Assembly (NCBI GenBank): GCA_963989385.1
Contig: OZ022498.1
Location: forward strand, 2,115,501-2,179,500
From: Ctena decussata
Lineage: Eukaryota > Mollusca > Bivalvia > Lucinida > Lucinidae
Reading direction: 5' to 3'
Length of the DNA: 64,000 nucleotides
Shown: positions 52,885-62,059 of the stretch, one piece after another
Layout of the letters: each line of letters starts with the position of its first letter
Numbering within the stretch: position 1 is the stretch's first letter
The notes under the pieces: model-generated
The model's database searches: none
Seen by the model: the letters and a program-made list of their open reading frames with translations, nothing else
What the model was told of the DNA's origin: nothing
Program-made: the position numbers and the translations under genes

Positions 52885-55800
52885 TCGTTAAAACTGGAAA
52901 TGGACCTGTCCGAACTATGAGTCAGAAAAGTACACTGGTTATTAACGGGTCAACCCTCGACAGGCTGGAGTAGTCCAGCTCCGGACCGCAATTACATGTA
53001 TTTCAGAAACAAAGTTTCTAATTCGTGAAAATCGAAACTTGCTTCTAGGTATTTTCCGGCCCAGAGCTGGGCTACCTGCTGGAGATGAGACGCGATTTAT
53101 ATTTTTAACCGCGTAGACCCTAACTCAACCAGGCAATACAGAATATAATAGGACGCCATAGGCGACAAGTCACAGAAACGAACACTGGAATGCCGGACTA
53201 TGTAGAACCAGATCAGATTATAATAAGCAGCAGTCTGTATAATAAATATCTTATTTAATATCAGATATCTAATAAAACATATAAGATCTCTAATCTAACA
53301 TCTTTTATCATATATAAGATATCTGATATAGGATATAAGACATCTGATATAGGGTACAAGATATCTTATATAGGATATAAGACATCTGATATAGGATACA
53401 AGATATCTTATAGAGGATATTAGATATCTTATTTAATTTTACATATATCTTACATAGTATATCAGACAGCTAGTATATCAGATAGCTAATATTATATATA
53501 TCTTAAATATCAGATCAGATATCTGATATATAATGTAAGATATCTTGTATGTAAAATTAAATGATGTTTCATATCCTAATTAAGACCTCTTATATCCTAT
53601 ATATGATATCTTATATGCCATATATCTAATATACTATACAGGATATCCAGTATAGGTATATATCTTATTTGACTTTTCCGTAAGACACAATACAATATAT
53701 AAGATATCTGATACAGCATATATCTTATATAACATATATTTATTATACCAGATATCTTATATCAGATATATCTGATATAGGATATATCTCATTTAATTTT
53801 ACGTATATGATATATATCAGAAATCTGATATATTATATATCTTATATGCTATATAAGATATCTAATATATTAGATATCTTATATATTATATAAGATATAT
53901 GAAAAATTGAATTAGGTATCTCATATGCTATATATCTTATACCCTACATCAGATATCCTATATAGGATATGATATCCTATATGGTATATTAGATATCTTT
54001 ATCGGCATATTAGATATCTAATATACCATATAAGAGATCTACTATGCATAATAAATAGTAAATGGCTTGCCACAGAATTAAGACAACTCACCTGTCCAGC
54101 AACAGGTTTTATCCCACCGGGGGAGGGGGGGTCGGGGGGGTCAGGGGGGGGGGGTCACTTCCATTATAAAGCAGGGTATATATGTGCCGCTGGAATAGCC
54201 CGGGGGGTCACTTCCATTATAAAGCAGGGTATATATGTGCCGCTGGAATAGCCCTACTTTTTGGATCTGCCAGATACATCAATAAGTATGATTTTACAGA
54301 CTAATATACAGGAGTAGGTCTTATTTCTCCAAGCTCTGTATATAAAAGCCAGCTTATCTGATTTTTGTTATCAAAAAGAAACAAATATCAATTACAAAGA
54401 CAACAAATGTTCTCAGCATACTAATTTCTTAAATTTTCTTCAAGGATTAATGGCTACCATGAGCTAATCTAAGCACATTTTCTGCAATATACATGAATAG
54501 GGTCCAAATTTGATCCAAATACATGAATAGGTGTATATTTTGGCATTTGTGTTATACATGAATAGGGTAGGATATCAGAGTTCCAGCAGCACATCTGTAC
54601 CCCTTTAAAGACCAAGTGACCCCCCCCCCCCCCCATCCCGTGTTTTATCCACTCTTCCAGTCTGGTCAAGCTGAAGGTTGAAGACACAGTAGCTTAATTT
54701 CATGATTAACAAACAGTCACATGACTCAGACAATTCTGTGAATCTGTACTGTCTAGCTACAGCCTTCATTCTGTGCATGGCATGTAGATTCCCCAGGGTC
54801 CATACTTGATGTGTGCATACAACAAAGGCGCTGATCAGACTGTGCGCATGCGCAGGCTGGTCTGAGCTGCTGTTCGTTCGTATGTGAATTAAGCACCCTT
54901 TTTGCAAGTTGTAGCTTATGTTGCATCTCAAATAAATAAAACAACCTGGGTTCGAGGTTATAAAACTTGAGAATAATCGCAAACTCAAAATACAACACAC
55001 TGATTGGCGGAAGCAGCCAATCAGTGTGCTTTATTTTGAGTTTGAGAATGTACTCAAGTTTTATAACCTCTGGGCCTGGGCTCAGGTTCAAAATCATTTT
55101 CTTAAATTTAAGGACAATCTTTTAAGAATGAAAATTTCACTGGAAAAAAAACAATCTTATATTCAAATCATACTGAGAATCATAGTTTTCATGTGGTCCT
55201 ACTAACAATGTTCATGGACCTGCAATGGGAAAGACAAATCCAACAAATTCAGTCTTTGGAAGCATTTACATGTACATATGAAATTTTTGACCTTAAATTT
55301 AAGGTTGTCCTTAAGATTAAGGACTAATTCTGAGCCTGGGCCCAAAATTATCGTAAACCTTCTGGCATTTCTGTGTTTTCTAATTGCTTTACATTGTCTG
55401 ATGTATATTTCAGAGCAAAGAGCAGCTCAGAGAGACAAATTTATACAATTGTTCAAGATCTTGTCACTAATATGGATTCCTCTGGCCCTTATATTAACAG
55501 CAGTGGGCATAGCGATGCTAGCTGTGGGTGCACAGGGCCAGCTGGGGTGGCCAATCTTCAATGTTGGACCTATGCTCATTGGAATTTTAGTAAGTTCATA
55601 TGAAGATCAAAGTTATCAGAAGGCACACACACAGCATACAAAATAAACAGTGGTAGAGGGGCATTCAGGAAGTTCTGACAGTGACAAGATAGAACTTCTG
55701 AAAAAAACTAGAAATGTGTCCATAGTTCATGGATGCCCCCACCTAGTGCCTTGATTAAGATGATGCCTTGATTAAGGTACTGGCACTTGTAAGATAACTA

Positions 55801-58619
55801 GGTTCATAGAGGCAGACTTGTATAAAAGGACATAGGCAAAACATTGCCCAATATTTGAACTGTGACACAAACTGCAGTCCTTTATACAGTCTCACAGTCA
55901 CTGTATGGCCTCAATAGAAAATATTGTGTATCACAAAACCTGGTTAGGAACAAAGTCAATGGACCGTGACATATGGAACATTCTGCTCTAATGCTTGTGT
56001 ATTCCTGTTATCTTGAAGATATAAACCCTCATCAAAATTTCAAGGTGCTACAATAATAGGAACTCTGTAATCTACCTCTCACAAAAATCTGAACCTTGCA
56101 AATAAGGCTTGACAAATCTGCAAATCTCCTGTAGGAGCAAATTCTTTCCTTTAAGAGTAGAACCCCATTTCAAAGAGCTACCTTATTCACAGAAGCAAAC
56201 AGAATTTATGCAAATTAATATCACATAATTTTTGGAAAAGAGGTGTTGATGGATGACTTGCTATTTTACATCCTTTTGAACAGTATTTCAGTCATATCAG
56301 GATGATGGAAGGGTGATAATGGAAGGCTGTACGCAATGGAGCTCCGTCTATGGTAGGAAAGATTCTCGCCTCAAGCAAGACTCGAACCCAAGTCCATTAG
56401 ATCAGTAGGCCAGCACTTAACCTACTGAGCTACCGGGGCTGCTAGAAGAGGTGGGGGGTTAGAACATGGGGGGTGGGTAGTTAGGATTAATACGGTAGTG
56501 ATATAACAGTTTTTCACTTACAATCAAAATAAATTTTGTCCCAGTGTAGTGTTCTGAAGATGTGTGGGGTTGCAGCATATTCATTTTTACCACTTGTCTA
56601 TCACCTTTTTTTGCAGATGGTCGCTGCTGGCATAATAGCATTTCAGATTTACAGGAAAGCCAGAGAATACAGAGATGCTGATGAGACACCAAAAGTACTT
56701 TACAGCCTGGTGAGTATAGCAGAGACGAAATAACTGAGTTTGCAAACAGTGAAGATCCTGATGAGGCGGCTCGTTACGAGCTGCCTCATCTAGATCTACA
56801 CTGTTTGCCCTCTAGTCTTGAATTCTCAATATGATATAGGTTGAATGAAACATTTTTTGAAATTTTGTAGACACAAATTTTGTCGTCTGCTTTTTGGTGC
56901 TTAAAGGGTTAATGCGCCAAACAAGAATTACGTGGAATGCAGTGTCCCACCTATGTGTGCATTGTTGCAAAACAGAAAACTAATCGCAAACTTTACAACG
57001 CCAAGGACAACATCGGAAAAGTAATACCCATGTTTTTTTTTCTGCTAATTGCAGGCAACGCAAAAAGCAAACAAAATTTATGTCTGCAAAATTTCAAAAA
57101 ATGTTTTGTCAAAGCTATATCATATTGAGAATTCACAGACATTTAGAGTAGTAAAATTATTACTTGCCAGTGCAGATAATGGAAATGCAGTTGATATTTG
57201 TAGCCAGTAAACATTAGGGAATTAAGTCTTCTGTTTGTGGTAGAATACTAGAGGAAGTGAGCAGGGGCTCTGTATACCCCCTGCCAGTGCAAATGCTTAG
57301 TGAAATAAAGTCAATACTGGTATAAACTTTATTCTACTGGACACAGATAATCCACCCCAGTAGTAGACCTAGGCAAACTAGTCCATTTAAGAATTTCAGA
57401 AATATTAGTAAAAGACACTTAAAACATGACATTAATGCAACATTAAACAATTTTCTAAGTCTGCAGCAGCATGCAGATGACACAAAGATTTCTGTATCAA
57501 AATAGGAATAACTGTAATCATGTTATCAAAAGGTTTCTTTCAGGTGTTGTGGAGATACAAGCCATATAGCTCCCCTGGGAGCAAATTTTTCCTTAATGAG
57601 TAGAAGCCTTTTTGGTAGGGCTCTACCATCCAGAGAAGCAAACAAAAATTCACAAAAGTTGTTTCTCGTTGTTAAACTAGTGGAGAATCCTGGGGCCGTA
57701 TTTATAAAATGACTTAAGTCATTGCTATGCTGTTGCTAAGGCTAAATTTCTATGAAGGAGGTTCCCTACAACTATGAAATTTGCTCTGGAGGAACAGTCT
57801 TTTACTGTTTTCATAGTTGTAGGGAATCTCCTTCACAAAAATTCATTCCTAGCAACAGCATAGCAACCATTTAAGTTGTTTTATTAATACGGCCCCTGGA
57901 ACTAAACCTATATCTCTTAACTCATGATAGCGATTGAACCGCAACAAGACAAACCAAAGTGGCATGTGTGCCAACCGGAGACTCTGATCAGCCTAGGCAT
58001 CCGCCCAATCTCATTAGTTTTTGCTCACCGAATGAAGCTAGCTTAGACCCTAAACTACCCTAAAAGCACACAATGAAATTTCAAAACTCTAATCAGACTT
58101 GGTGGGTGCCCAGGCTGACCTGAGTCGCTGCAGGCTGTGCCTTCCACTTTGATGGTTTTGTCGTGTAATGGCTCAATTATGTTAACATTTAACAAACAAG
58201 CCATGTATATGGTAAGTACTGGCAGAAAAGCAAACAACGTGGACCCTGCTCTTTAGGAGCAGTCTGATCTTGGCCGACATTGCCCAGTTTTTAGCTCCCT
58301 TACTGTATTTTCTGTGTTAACCATATTTTTTGTCTTCTAATTGTAGCTGTATGGTTTCCAAGGGATGCAGACGGCCTGTCACTGCATGACTGGATGGTCT
58401 ACGGCATTTAGTATCCAGGCTGCAGTTGCCTGTGCAAACGATCAAGAAAAATATGTGAAATACTGTAACCCTCACAAGGACGCTAACGTGGTACTTGCAA
58501 GCCTTGGCGCAGCCCTCTGTCTCACTTTCACTATTCTGTGTATAGTTGCAGCCTGTCTGATGTACAAATACGCAAGAGGATATGGGTGGAACGGATGCTC
58601 CTGCAAAAGAAGGTGTTAA
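36548..58619 (+). CDS. Four-transmembrane protein, 199 aa, 4 exons
   Basis: Exons 36548-36605, 55414-55589, 56617-56709 and 58347-58619 join in phase 1, 0 and 0 into a 199-residue ORF from ATG to TAA. All junctions have GT and AG. Predicted membrane spans are residues 35-58, 67-89, 157-182, and a weaker, cysteine-containing one at about 110-137. The N terminus (about 34 residues) is hydrophilic and rich in Gln and Glu. Residues 91-104 form a charged loop (RKAREYRDADETPK). The loop before the last span has two cysteines (138 and 149). The tail ends in a CSCKRRC cysteine cluster, a possible palmitoylation site. The arrangement recalls MS4A/CD20-like tetraspans, but I do not recognise a family signature and the tetraspanin CCG motif is absent. 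The weak point is exon 1, 18.8 kb away and short; exons 2-4 are much firmer. Confidence 0.65.
36658..37793. mobile_element. 1.1-kb inverted-repeat element in intron 1
   Basis: Arms of about 95 bp (36658-36752 and 37690-37793), e.g. GATATCGGGTATTCTGACGT and complement. Nested at its right side is a hairpin with arms of about 120 bp (37440-37567 and 37570-37690). No transposase ORF. Confidence 0.8.
37797..38140. mobile_element. MITE H, long palindrome, copy 2
   Basis: Ends ACACAGGGTATAAACC and GGTTTATACCCTGTGT; same modular GCTTCC-GAGACTGTC arms as 17978-18312, with centre GAGGCTCTCGGCAGG. Confidence 0.88.
38180..38620 (-). pseudogene. LINE (RTE-like) ORF2 3' end, broken
   Basis: Minus-strand frames give the C-terminal segment after the reverse transcriptase: YRRLLNITYKAHTTNEEV, VKKRKLRWF, and after a frameshift KQKKMWEDNTKEWTGMDFAS and SSVVPQRPSKVRG. 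This tail is typical of LINE proteins often mis-annotated as craniofacial development protein 2-like. At least two frameshifts are present. It points opposite to the 5' pieces at 39355-42231. Confidence 0.85.
38621..39354. other. Low-complexity stretch between LINE pieces
   Basis: Contains phrases such as AAAAAAATAACCTGGC repeated around 38640-38790, a C run followed by CACACACA at 38941-38980 and a poly-A run at 39157. No gene. Confidence 0.45.
39799..40281. mobile_element. Family T element inserted in the LINE
   Basis: Begins with a 145-bp palindrome (39806-39950: ATCATGGGTGTGAGGTGTGG and complement around GGCTTGCC) and continues with TGACGTCA (40085-40092) and TGACGTAA (40107-40114). LINE coding sequence resumes at 40282. 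Confidence 0.65.
40977..41920. mobile_element. TIR element with TA flanks, inserted in the LINE
   Basis: Ends TTGCCC..GTGAAGTGACCTGG and complement of TAGCCCAAGTAAAGTGACC; the arms go on with CAGGGCGGAGCTA / TAGCCCCGCCCTG. TA on both sides. No transposase seen. Confidence 0.65.
41149..41232 (+). repeat. tRNA-like SINE head inside the TIR element
   Basis: GCGCCGTGGTGTAGTGGTAG (A-box-like) and AGGTTCAAGTCCAG (B box). Acceptor and anticodon arms do not fold well, so a relic is more likely than a tRNA gene. Confidence 0.4.
42540..43310. repeat. Degenerate palindromic block of GATATCCATAATTCGAA motifs
   Basis: About 750 bp of short irregular copies of ATGGATATCCATAATTCGAA type sequence, itself made of self-complementary pieces (TTCGAA, GGATATCC). 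No fixed period. Confidence 0.85.
43490..43990. mobile_element. Family T element
   Basis: A short hairpin with GAGCGAAAAGCGCGAGTG at 43556 and paired ATCACTGG/CCAGTGAT motifs, followed by TGACGTCA (43825-43832), TGACGTTCGATTGG and ACGTCACG. Confidence 0.45.
44096..44200 (-). mobile_element. SINE, third type, 5'-truncated
   Basis: Contains the body GATTATACGTCCTTTTCAAC and TCATATCAGGCCGATGGGAG. The tRNA-like head is cut off where family M begins. Confidence 0.55.
44206..45630 (+). mobile_element. Tandem-core Helitron-like element, family M
   Basis: Left end ATACCCCCAACTTC with local hairpin GAAGAAGTTGAGGGGGCAT, then CCGTCCGTCCGTCC. The core is diverged 290-460-bp units with GAGCTAGGTTGTTCATATTT. 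The right end is AGTTGGGGGCATA, hairpin GTGTTT-TAC-AAACAC (45607-45621), then CTAG (45627-45630) and T. No ORF. Confidence 0.65.
45632..47384 (+). mobile_element. Tandem-core element, family L
   Basis: Left end GTCTCGCCTGCGAAG forming a hairpin with CAGAGGCGAGAC. The units are about 144-156 bp with TCTCAGAAACTATAAGGCC and AGCCATGAAACTTGG. The right end is CAGGCGAGACATCGCACTTG with a partial second copy, then GCGGAATTCTTG. It starts one base after the CTAG of family M. Interrupted at 46348-46948. Confidence 0.6.
46348..46948. mobile_element. 601-bp palindromic element with TA flanks, in family L
   Basis: Ends CTCAACCGACTTGAAAACG and complement CGTTTTTAATTCGGTTGAG, with TA at 46346-46347 and 46949-46950. 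The arms are extended (GCTTGAGAGAGCACT / AATGCTCTCTCAAGC). No transposase ORF. Confidence 0.8.
47385..47475 (-). mobile_element. SINE, third type, head only
   Basis: Minus strand: GGTAGCTCAGTTGG-like head and B box GACTCGATTCCCGCTGG. It follows family L directly. Confidence 0.5.
47636..47856. mobile_element. MITE A, full copy
   Basis: Ends TGAGCCGCGACACGAAC and TCGTGTTGCGGCTCAAA; about 220 bp. Confidence 0.9.
47991..48258. mobile_element. Palindromic MITE, 268 bp
   Basis: Ends CCACAGGCACTCGAC and GTCGAGTGCCTGTG; centre GCATTATCGTAAGC / TTACGATAATGC. The arms include TTTTCTACCACTCTGTAAAA. A related end (TTTTCGTCGGGTGCCTGTAG) is at 52467. Confidence 0.85.
48345..48447. repeat. 103-bp hairpin
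   Basis: TGTGTAGTTGATTTATAGAA then AAGTAAGGCATTTTT, and the complement, around a TTTAAACTTTAAA centre. Confidence 0.85.
48590..49600. repeat. About 181-bp tandem array inside T1
   Basis: The motif AGGGCGGCATCT (or variant) recurs at 48611, 48792, 48974, 49157, 49336 and 49523. Each unit also has TCCAAGATGGCGGATCTGAT and AGATCGACCTAC. The first unit overlaps the terminal repeat, so the array seems to have grown from the TIR. Confidence 0.9.
49668..51875 (-). pseudogene. Decayed uncharacterised gene of element T1
   Basis: Reading the minus strand from 51873: an open 133-codon piece with ADIVSYIEDAKYDQTVLP and KKACDNDDFHSDFMQIHKTA. From 50880: TPVVAFGQPLYAIAKQFQW and CGGLHIEMTAFKVLGEWL. Near 50440-50340: LHLADAVGYGCSRI then VVVLAI. 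Near 50240-50170: LFHAFTGNDTVSTFHR and KSAWDTWTAYVKLTAAF. From 50081: LQRFVVIMYDRTSSAESVDK and KKAALLQHTKRAIYQGSLVW. The end is cysteine-rich: CKELVHC, a stop, then CKVGCRGTCKG and CTALCVCGGQC (stop 49668-49670). Pieces lie in different frames with several stops, so it is dead and has lost internal segments. I recognise the motifs from long, repeated, unnamed proteins of cnidarian and mollusc genomes, from memory only. Function unknown. Confidence 0.75.
52316..52800. other. No recognised gene
   Basis: One 47991-type MITE end at about 52467-52490 and a GACTCGTTGAGGCGATTCTTAT phrase resembling 48285-48315. Nothing coding. Confidence 0.4.
52832..52882. repeat. (CA)n microsatellite
   Basis: An uninterrupted run of about 25 CA dinucleotides. 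Confidence 0.97.
52883..53224. other. No recognised feature
   Basis: A small palindrome lies around 52998-53050 (AACAAAGTTTCTAATTCGTG / CGAAACTTGCTTC) and CAGCTCCGGACC / GGCCCAGAGCTGGG further out. Confidence 0.4.
53225..54060. repeat. AT-rich palindromic block of AGATATCT/GATATAGGATAT motifs
   Basis: About 830 bp of overlapping TTATATAAGATATCTGATAT type sequence, almost only A and T with spaced GATATC. No fixed period; very high self-complementarity. Confidence 0.9.
54115..54640. mobile_element. G/C-tract bounded repeat element with 53-bp duplication
   Basis: A G run plus GGTCACTTCCATTATAAAGC at left, repeated in tandem (about 54148-54256). At right, ACCAAGTGAC is followed by a C run (54619-54636). 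Several ATACATGAATAGG phrases lie between. Possibly a TIR element; ends are not sharply defined. Confidence 0.4.
54830..54890. repeat. MITE A fragment
   Basis: GGCGCTGATCAGACTG and GCGCAGGCTGGTCTGAG only. Confidence 0.45.
54953..55073. mobile_element. MITE B, copy 2
   Basis: CGAGGTTATAAAACTTGAGA and complement at the right end, centre TTGGCGGAAGCAGCCAA; arms as in 11177-11314. Confidence 0.85.
55414..55589 (+). CDS. Four-TM gene exon 2 (TM1 and most of TM2)
   Basis: Acceptor ATATTTCAG, donor GTAAGT. Encodes EQRAAQRDKF then two hydrophobic stretches (LIWIPLALILTAVGIAMLAV and PIFNVGPMLIGIL) joined by the short loop AQGQLGW. Phase 1 to phase 0. Confidence 0.8.
55590..56249. other. Intron 2, left part
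   Basis: Only a MITE C core (GGAGCAAATTCTTTCC at 56134) is recognised. Confidence 0.5.
56250..56442 (-). mobile_element. tRNA-derived SINE, third type
   Basis: Minus strand head CCCGGTAGCTCAGTAGGTTA and B box GGGTTCGAGTCTTGC; body as in 24001-24190. Confidence 0.7.
56617..56709 (+). CDS. Four-TM gene exon 3 (end of TM2, charged loop)
   Basis: Acceptor TTTTTTTGCAG, donor GTGAGT. 31 codons in phase 0: MVAAGIIAFQIYRK completes TM2, then AREYRDADETPK and VLYSL. Confidence 0.8.
56742..56912. mobile_element. MITE O copy
   Basis: Core hairpin GCAAACAGTGAAGATCCTGA / TAGATCTACACTGTTTGC, right end TTAAAGGGTTAA. A related fragment is at 57050-57150 (GCAAACAAAATTTATGTCTG). Confidence 0.6.
57690..57899. 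mobile_element. MITE E, copy 2
   Basis: Ends TGGGGCCGTATTTATAAAAT and TTATTAATACGGCCCC; arms with GCTATGCTGTTGCTAAG and complement. Confidence 0.82.
57934..58175. mobile_element. MITE A, diverged full-length copy
   Basis: TTGAACCGCAACAAGAC start and TCGTGTAATGGCTCAA end; 242 bp; in intron 3 of the four-TM gene. Confidence 0.8.
58347..58619 (+). CDS. Four-TM gene terminal exon (TM3, TM4, tail)
   Basis: Acceptor TTCTAATTGTAG. 90 codons: LYGFQGMQTACHCMTGW (start of weak TM3), loop CANDQEKYVKYCNPHKDAN, strong TM4 VVLASLGAALCLTFTILCIV, tail YARGYGWNGCSCKRRC, stop TAA 58617-58619. Confidence 0.82.
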   Translation: MYGFQGMQTACHCMTGWSTAFSIQAAVACANDQEKYVKYCNPHKDANVVLASLGAALCLTFTILCIVAACLMYKYARGYGWNGCSCKRRC

Positions 58620-58642
58620 AACTTTTAAAGTTCCAAATACCC

Positions 58643-58783
58643 AGAGCTCTAGATAAGAGGGAGTATTTGGCGATAATTAGGTATGATTTTTCTCATTTCT
58701 CAAACCATAATTATGTTGTGACCCCTCATCTGAACCATCTTGTCCCTAATAATCACAAAATACTCCCTCTTATCTAGAGCTCT
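58643..58783. mobile_element. MITE D hairpin in the 3' UTR of the four-TM gene
   Basis: 26-bp perfect ends AGAGCTCTAGATAAGAGGGA plus GTATTT (58643-58668) and complement (58758-58783), internal GTTGTGACCCCTCATC. It starts 24 bp after the stop. Confidence 0.85.
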
Positions 58784-58859
58784 GATACCACAATGATTCA
58801 GCTAAAATACAAGGTTTTTCTACCTCAAAAATACCCCCAAACTGCTAAAAAAAGTCTTG

Positions 58860-59200
58860 TTTAATTCCGCTGTAGGATGGATTTCTCTCTAAGATAGTCC
58901 CAAAAATCTAGATCCATCCTGTGAGAAGCCCCACTGAAATTATAATCATGTTTTGAGTTGTTTCAAAGGGGAAAACTCCAGTCTTTTAACCAAATAAATA
59001 TGATAAGCAAAAATTTTGGGAGGAAACATCTATACTTCTCCATAATTGGGTTTTCAACAACACCCCAGGTTCCAGTAGAGACCTAGATTTTTTTAATTTG
59101 TCTGGTGGCGAAACTCTTATACCCTTCCAAATAAATCCCCAAAATCCAGATCTATCATAAAATCTAGATTTTTTGGGTAGTTTTATAACTTAATAAATAA
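58860..59200. mobile_element. MITE F, two diverged copies; candidate AATAAA at 58993
   Basis: AATCTAGATCCATCC and CTCCAGTCTTTTAACCAAAT mark the first; AATCCAGATCTATCATAAAA the second. AATAAA at 58993 is 374 bp after the four-TM stop and could serve polyadenylation. Confidence 0.5.
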
Positions 59201-59354
59201 GTGACAAAACTGTATAATACTAGATTTTTAAATCCTTCCAAGACTGGAAACCAGTTTGGGGACATATGCAACAATGCATACCCAGTTCAGACACAGCAGA
59301 ATGGGGTTTCTGATCAGTGTCTACCCTTTTTGCTTACAGAAATTTGCAATGAAA

Positions 59355-61045
59355 ATAAAAACAAGAGGACCATTGGTCCTGTAGCTCACCTGGGTCCATT
59401 CAGCCTCAGTACTCTAGGGTAAGTTACTCTAAGGCCATCGGTCAATGGTTTTGGTGAAAAAGATTTTTAAAGGTTTTAACCATATATGGGCATGGAGGAC
59501 ATGTTGGTCATGTGACCTGGACGTTTGAAATTTTTTTTATTCCCTTAACCCCCTGGAGGCTCTATATGAAATTTGGTTTCAAAATTGGCCCAGGGGCTTT
59601 TGAGGAGATGGTTTGACATTGTCAAAATGACAGAGTTCTGGGTCAAAAGTCATAGAATGACCTTGACCTCTTGTACTCATGAATCTTCATGTACTCATTA
59701 AGATGACTGTAGATACCAATTTTTAGGCATAAATCTTCAAAACTTTTCATGAAATCTTATGTTCTAGCATTTTTCCACATTTGACCTTGCAGTAAAATAG
59801 TCAAGGTCAACCCAAGGTCATTATTTTGAACAATCTTGAAAGTACTGGAATTTCCAATGCTACATACCAAGCTTCAAGGCCATCGATCAATTGGTTCTGG
59901 AGAAGAAGATTTTTAAAGGTTTATACCATATATGGGCATAGTGGCCATGTTGGTCATGTGACCATGATGGTTACAAAATTTTTTCATTCCCTCAACCCTT
60001 GGAGGCTCTTTATAAAATTTGGTTACAATTGGCCCAGTGGTTTTTGAGGAGATTGTTTGAAATTGGCAAAATATTAGGGTTCTGGGTCAAAGGTCAAAGA
60101 ATGACCTTGACCTCTTGTACTCACAAATCTTCATGTAGTCATTAAGTTGACTGTATATACCAATTTTTAGGCTAAAATCTTCAAAATTTATCATGAAATC
60201 TCATGTTCTAGCATTTTCCCAAATTTGACCTTGCCGTAAAAAAGGCCAAGGTCAACACATGGTCATAATTTGAACAATCTTGATAGTACTCAACTACCCA
60301 ATGCCACATACCAAAACTCAAGGCCATCGGTCAACTGGTTCTGGAGAAGAAGATTTTTTAAAGGTTTTTACCATATACGGGAGTGGTGGCCATGTTGGTC
60401 ATGTGACCTGTACGGTAGGAATAAATTTTTGTTCCCTCAACCTCTGCAGGCTCTACATGAAATTTGGTTTCAATTGGCTCAGTGGCTTTTGAGGAGATTG
60501 TTAGAACTTGTCAAAATATGAGAGTTCAGGGTCAAAGGTCAAAGAATGACCTTGACCTCTTGAACTCGTAAATCTTCATGTAGTCATTAAGATGACTGTA
60601 GATACCAATTTTTAGCCCAAAATCTTGAACAGTTTCCAAGATATCTTATGTTGTAGCAACCTGCCATATAAAACCATAAGAAAGCAAATTTGACCTTACC
60701 GTAAAAAAGGTCAAGGTCCACCCAAGGTCATAATTTGAACAATCTTGGTAGTACTCGCGTACCCGATGCTACATACCAAGTTTCAAGGCCATCGGCCTGT
60801 TGGTTCTGGAGAAGAAGATTTTTTCAGGTTTTTACCATATATGGGCATGGCGGCCATGTTGGTCATGTGATCAGGACCGTTTGAACAACTTTTCGTTCCT
60901 AAGGTCCCAGGAGGCTCTATATGAAATTTGGTTACAATCGGCCCAGCGGTTTCAGAGGAGAAGTCGTTTGAAATTGTGGACGGACGGACGGACGACGGAG
61001 CCTTACCATCCTATAAGCTCCCCCGGAGCCGCTGGCTCAGGTGAA
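59355..61045 (-). mobile_element. Tandem-core Helitron-like element, family K, reverse copy
   Basis: Left end ACAAGA, hairpin GGACC-ATT-GGTCC, TAGCTCACCTGGG; right end GCCGCTGGCTCAGGTGAAC after a GGACGGACGGACGG run. About 450-bp units: CATATATGGG (or variant) at 59481, 59937, 60372 and 60836. Each has TGACCTTGACCTCTTG. No gene. Confidence 0.7.
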
Positions 61046-61439
61046 CTAAAAAATGCTAGAAACCCCTAAAACTAGAAAAAGACTCATCCAATGATAATGA
61101 TAAGGATGGGCAATACAGCAAGTCAAAAAAGGGTTAATGACAATCATACTACTGTTGGTGCAGATACTATTAAAAACACTGTTGTTTCAATGCAGTCTTT
61201 TTTTCTAACTAGTGTTTCTTATTATCAAAACAAATGTATGTATGTACATATACGTTGTGGATCAAAACGCAGTATGCATCAAAATGAGATCATACTATAA
61301 TTAGTGTAACTGGATCAAGAGGCACAACATTTAGGGTTTTGCATCAGACAGGGTCTACTGAGGGGCCATAGCATGTATTGTAAAAATTATTACACAAGTT
61401 TAATCTAATCTCCTCTCGCAAAATAATATGTAGATCTGA

Positions 61440-61580
61440 TTGTGAATTACCATATTTGTTTGATTAAAAGGGGGATCCTTCAAAACAACGACTAAAATGT
61501 AGATCTGCCTCATGCGACAGATCTAGATTTTCAGGATTGTTTTGGAAGAGAGAAACCCATTTTATACCACAATTACACAA
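61440..61580. mobile_element. MITE F copy
   Basis: ATGTAGATCTGCCTCATG / GCGACAGATCTAGATTTTC core, TTTGGAAGAGAGAAACCC end. Confidence 0.5.
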
Positions 61581-61599
61581 TAAATAGAGAATATCATGT

Positions 61600-62035
61600 T
61601 AGTGTCTTTTGATATCAAGTTTATCAGGCGAGACCAGAAACAGTGTAGGAATGGCGAGGCTTGTCGAGCCAGTCCGACGTGTTTCTGGTTGAGCCCGATA
61701 AACTTGATATCAAAAGACACTTACGTGGTTTTCTATTTATCATGCATCATTAGAAGATTTTACAGCGTTAAGAGCGACAAACAAGTGGTAAGCAAACGCA
61801 GTTTTGTTCGAACTTGCTGACGTCGCGAATGCATTATGACGTAAGTCGGTGACGTCAATTAACCAATCGACCGCTGATATCACGGTCAACGTCAGTGTGT
61901 AGCCAATCGTCTTCAGAGATCGCTTCTAAAGGCATGACCTGATAACATTCGCGCAAGCGCAGTTCTACAGTGACTTGATATCACATATGTTATCATACCC
62001 CTGTTATCAGGTGAATTTTGCAGCAGATGCATGAT
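61600..62035. mobile_element. Family T element
   Basis: A hairpin TTGATATCAAGTTTATCAGG / GATAAACTTGATATCAA with GGCTTGTCGAGCC centre (61604-61712), then TGACGTCG (61818), TGACGTAA (61837), TGACGTCA (61850) and two CCAAT boxes (61862, 61902). Confidence 0.6.
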
Positions 62036-62059
62036 AAAAGTCATAAATGAGTTCCTCCA

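Noticed and set aside
54605..55097. 131- and 114-codon minus-strand frames
   Set aside because: They cover a MITE A fragment, a MITE B hairpin and a C run; there is no recognisable domain and the sequence is repeat-derived.
55278..55413. Upstream extension of the four-TM exon 2 frame to an ATG at 55278
   Set aside because: The frame is open, but the extension would include repeat-like sequence next to MITE B, and a good TTTCAG acceptor at 55413 whose phase matches the exon at 36548 is the simpler reading. It remains a fallback start if no upstream junction is found.
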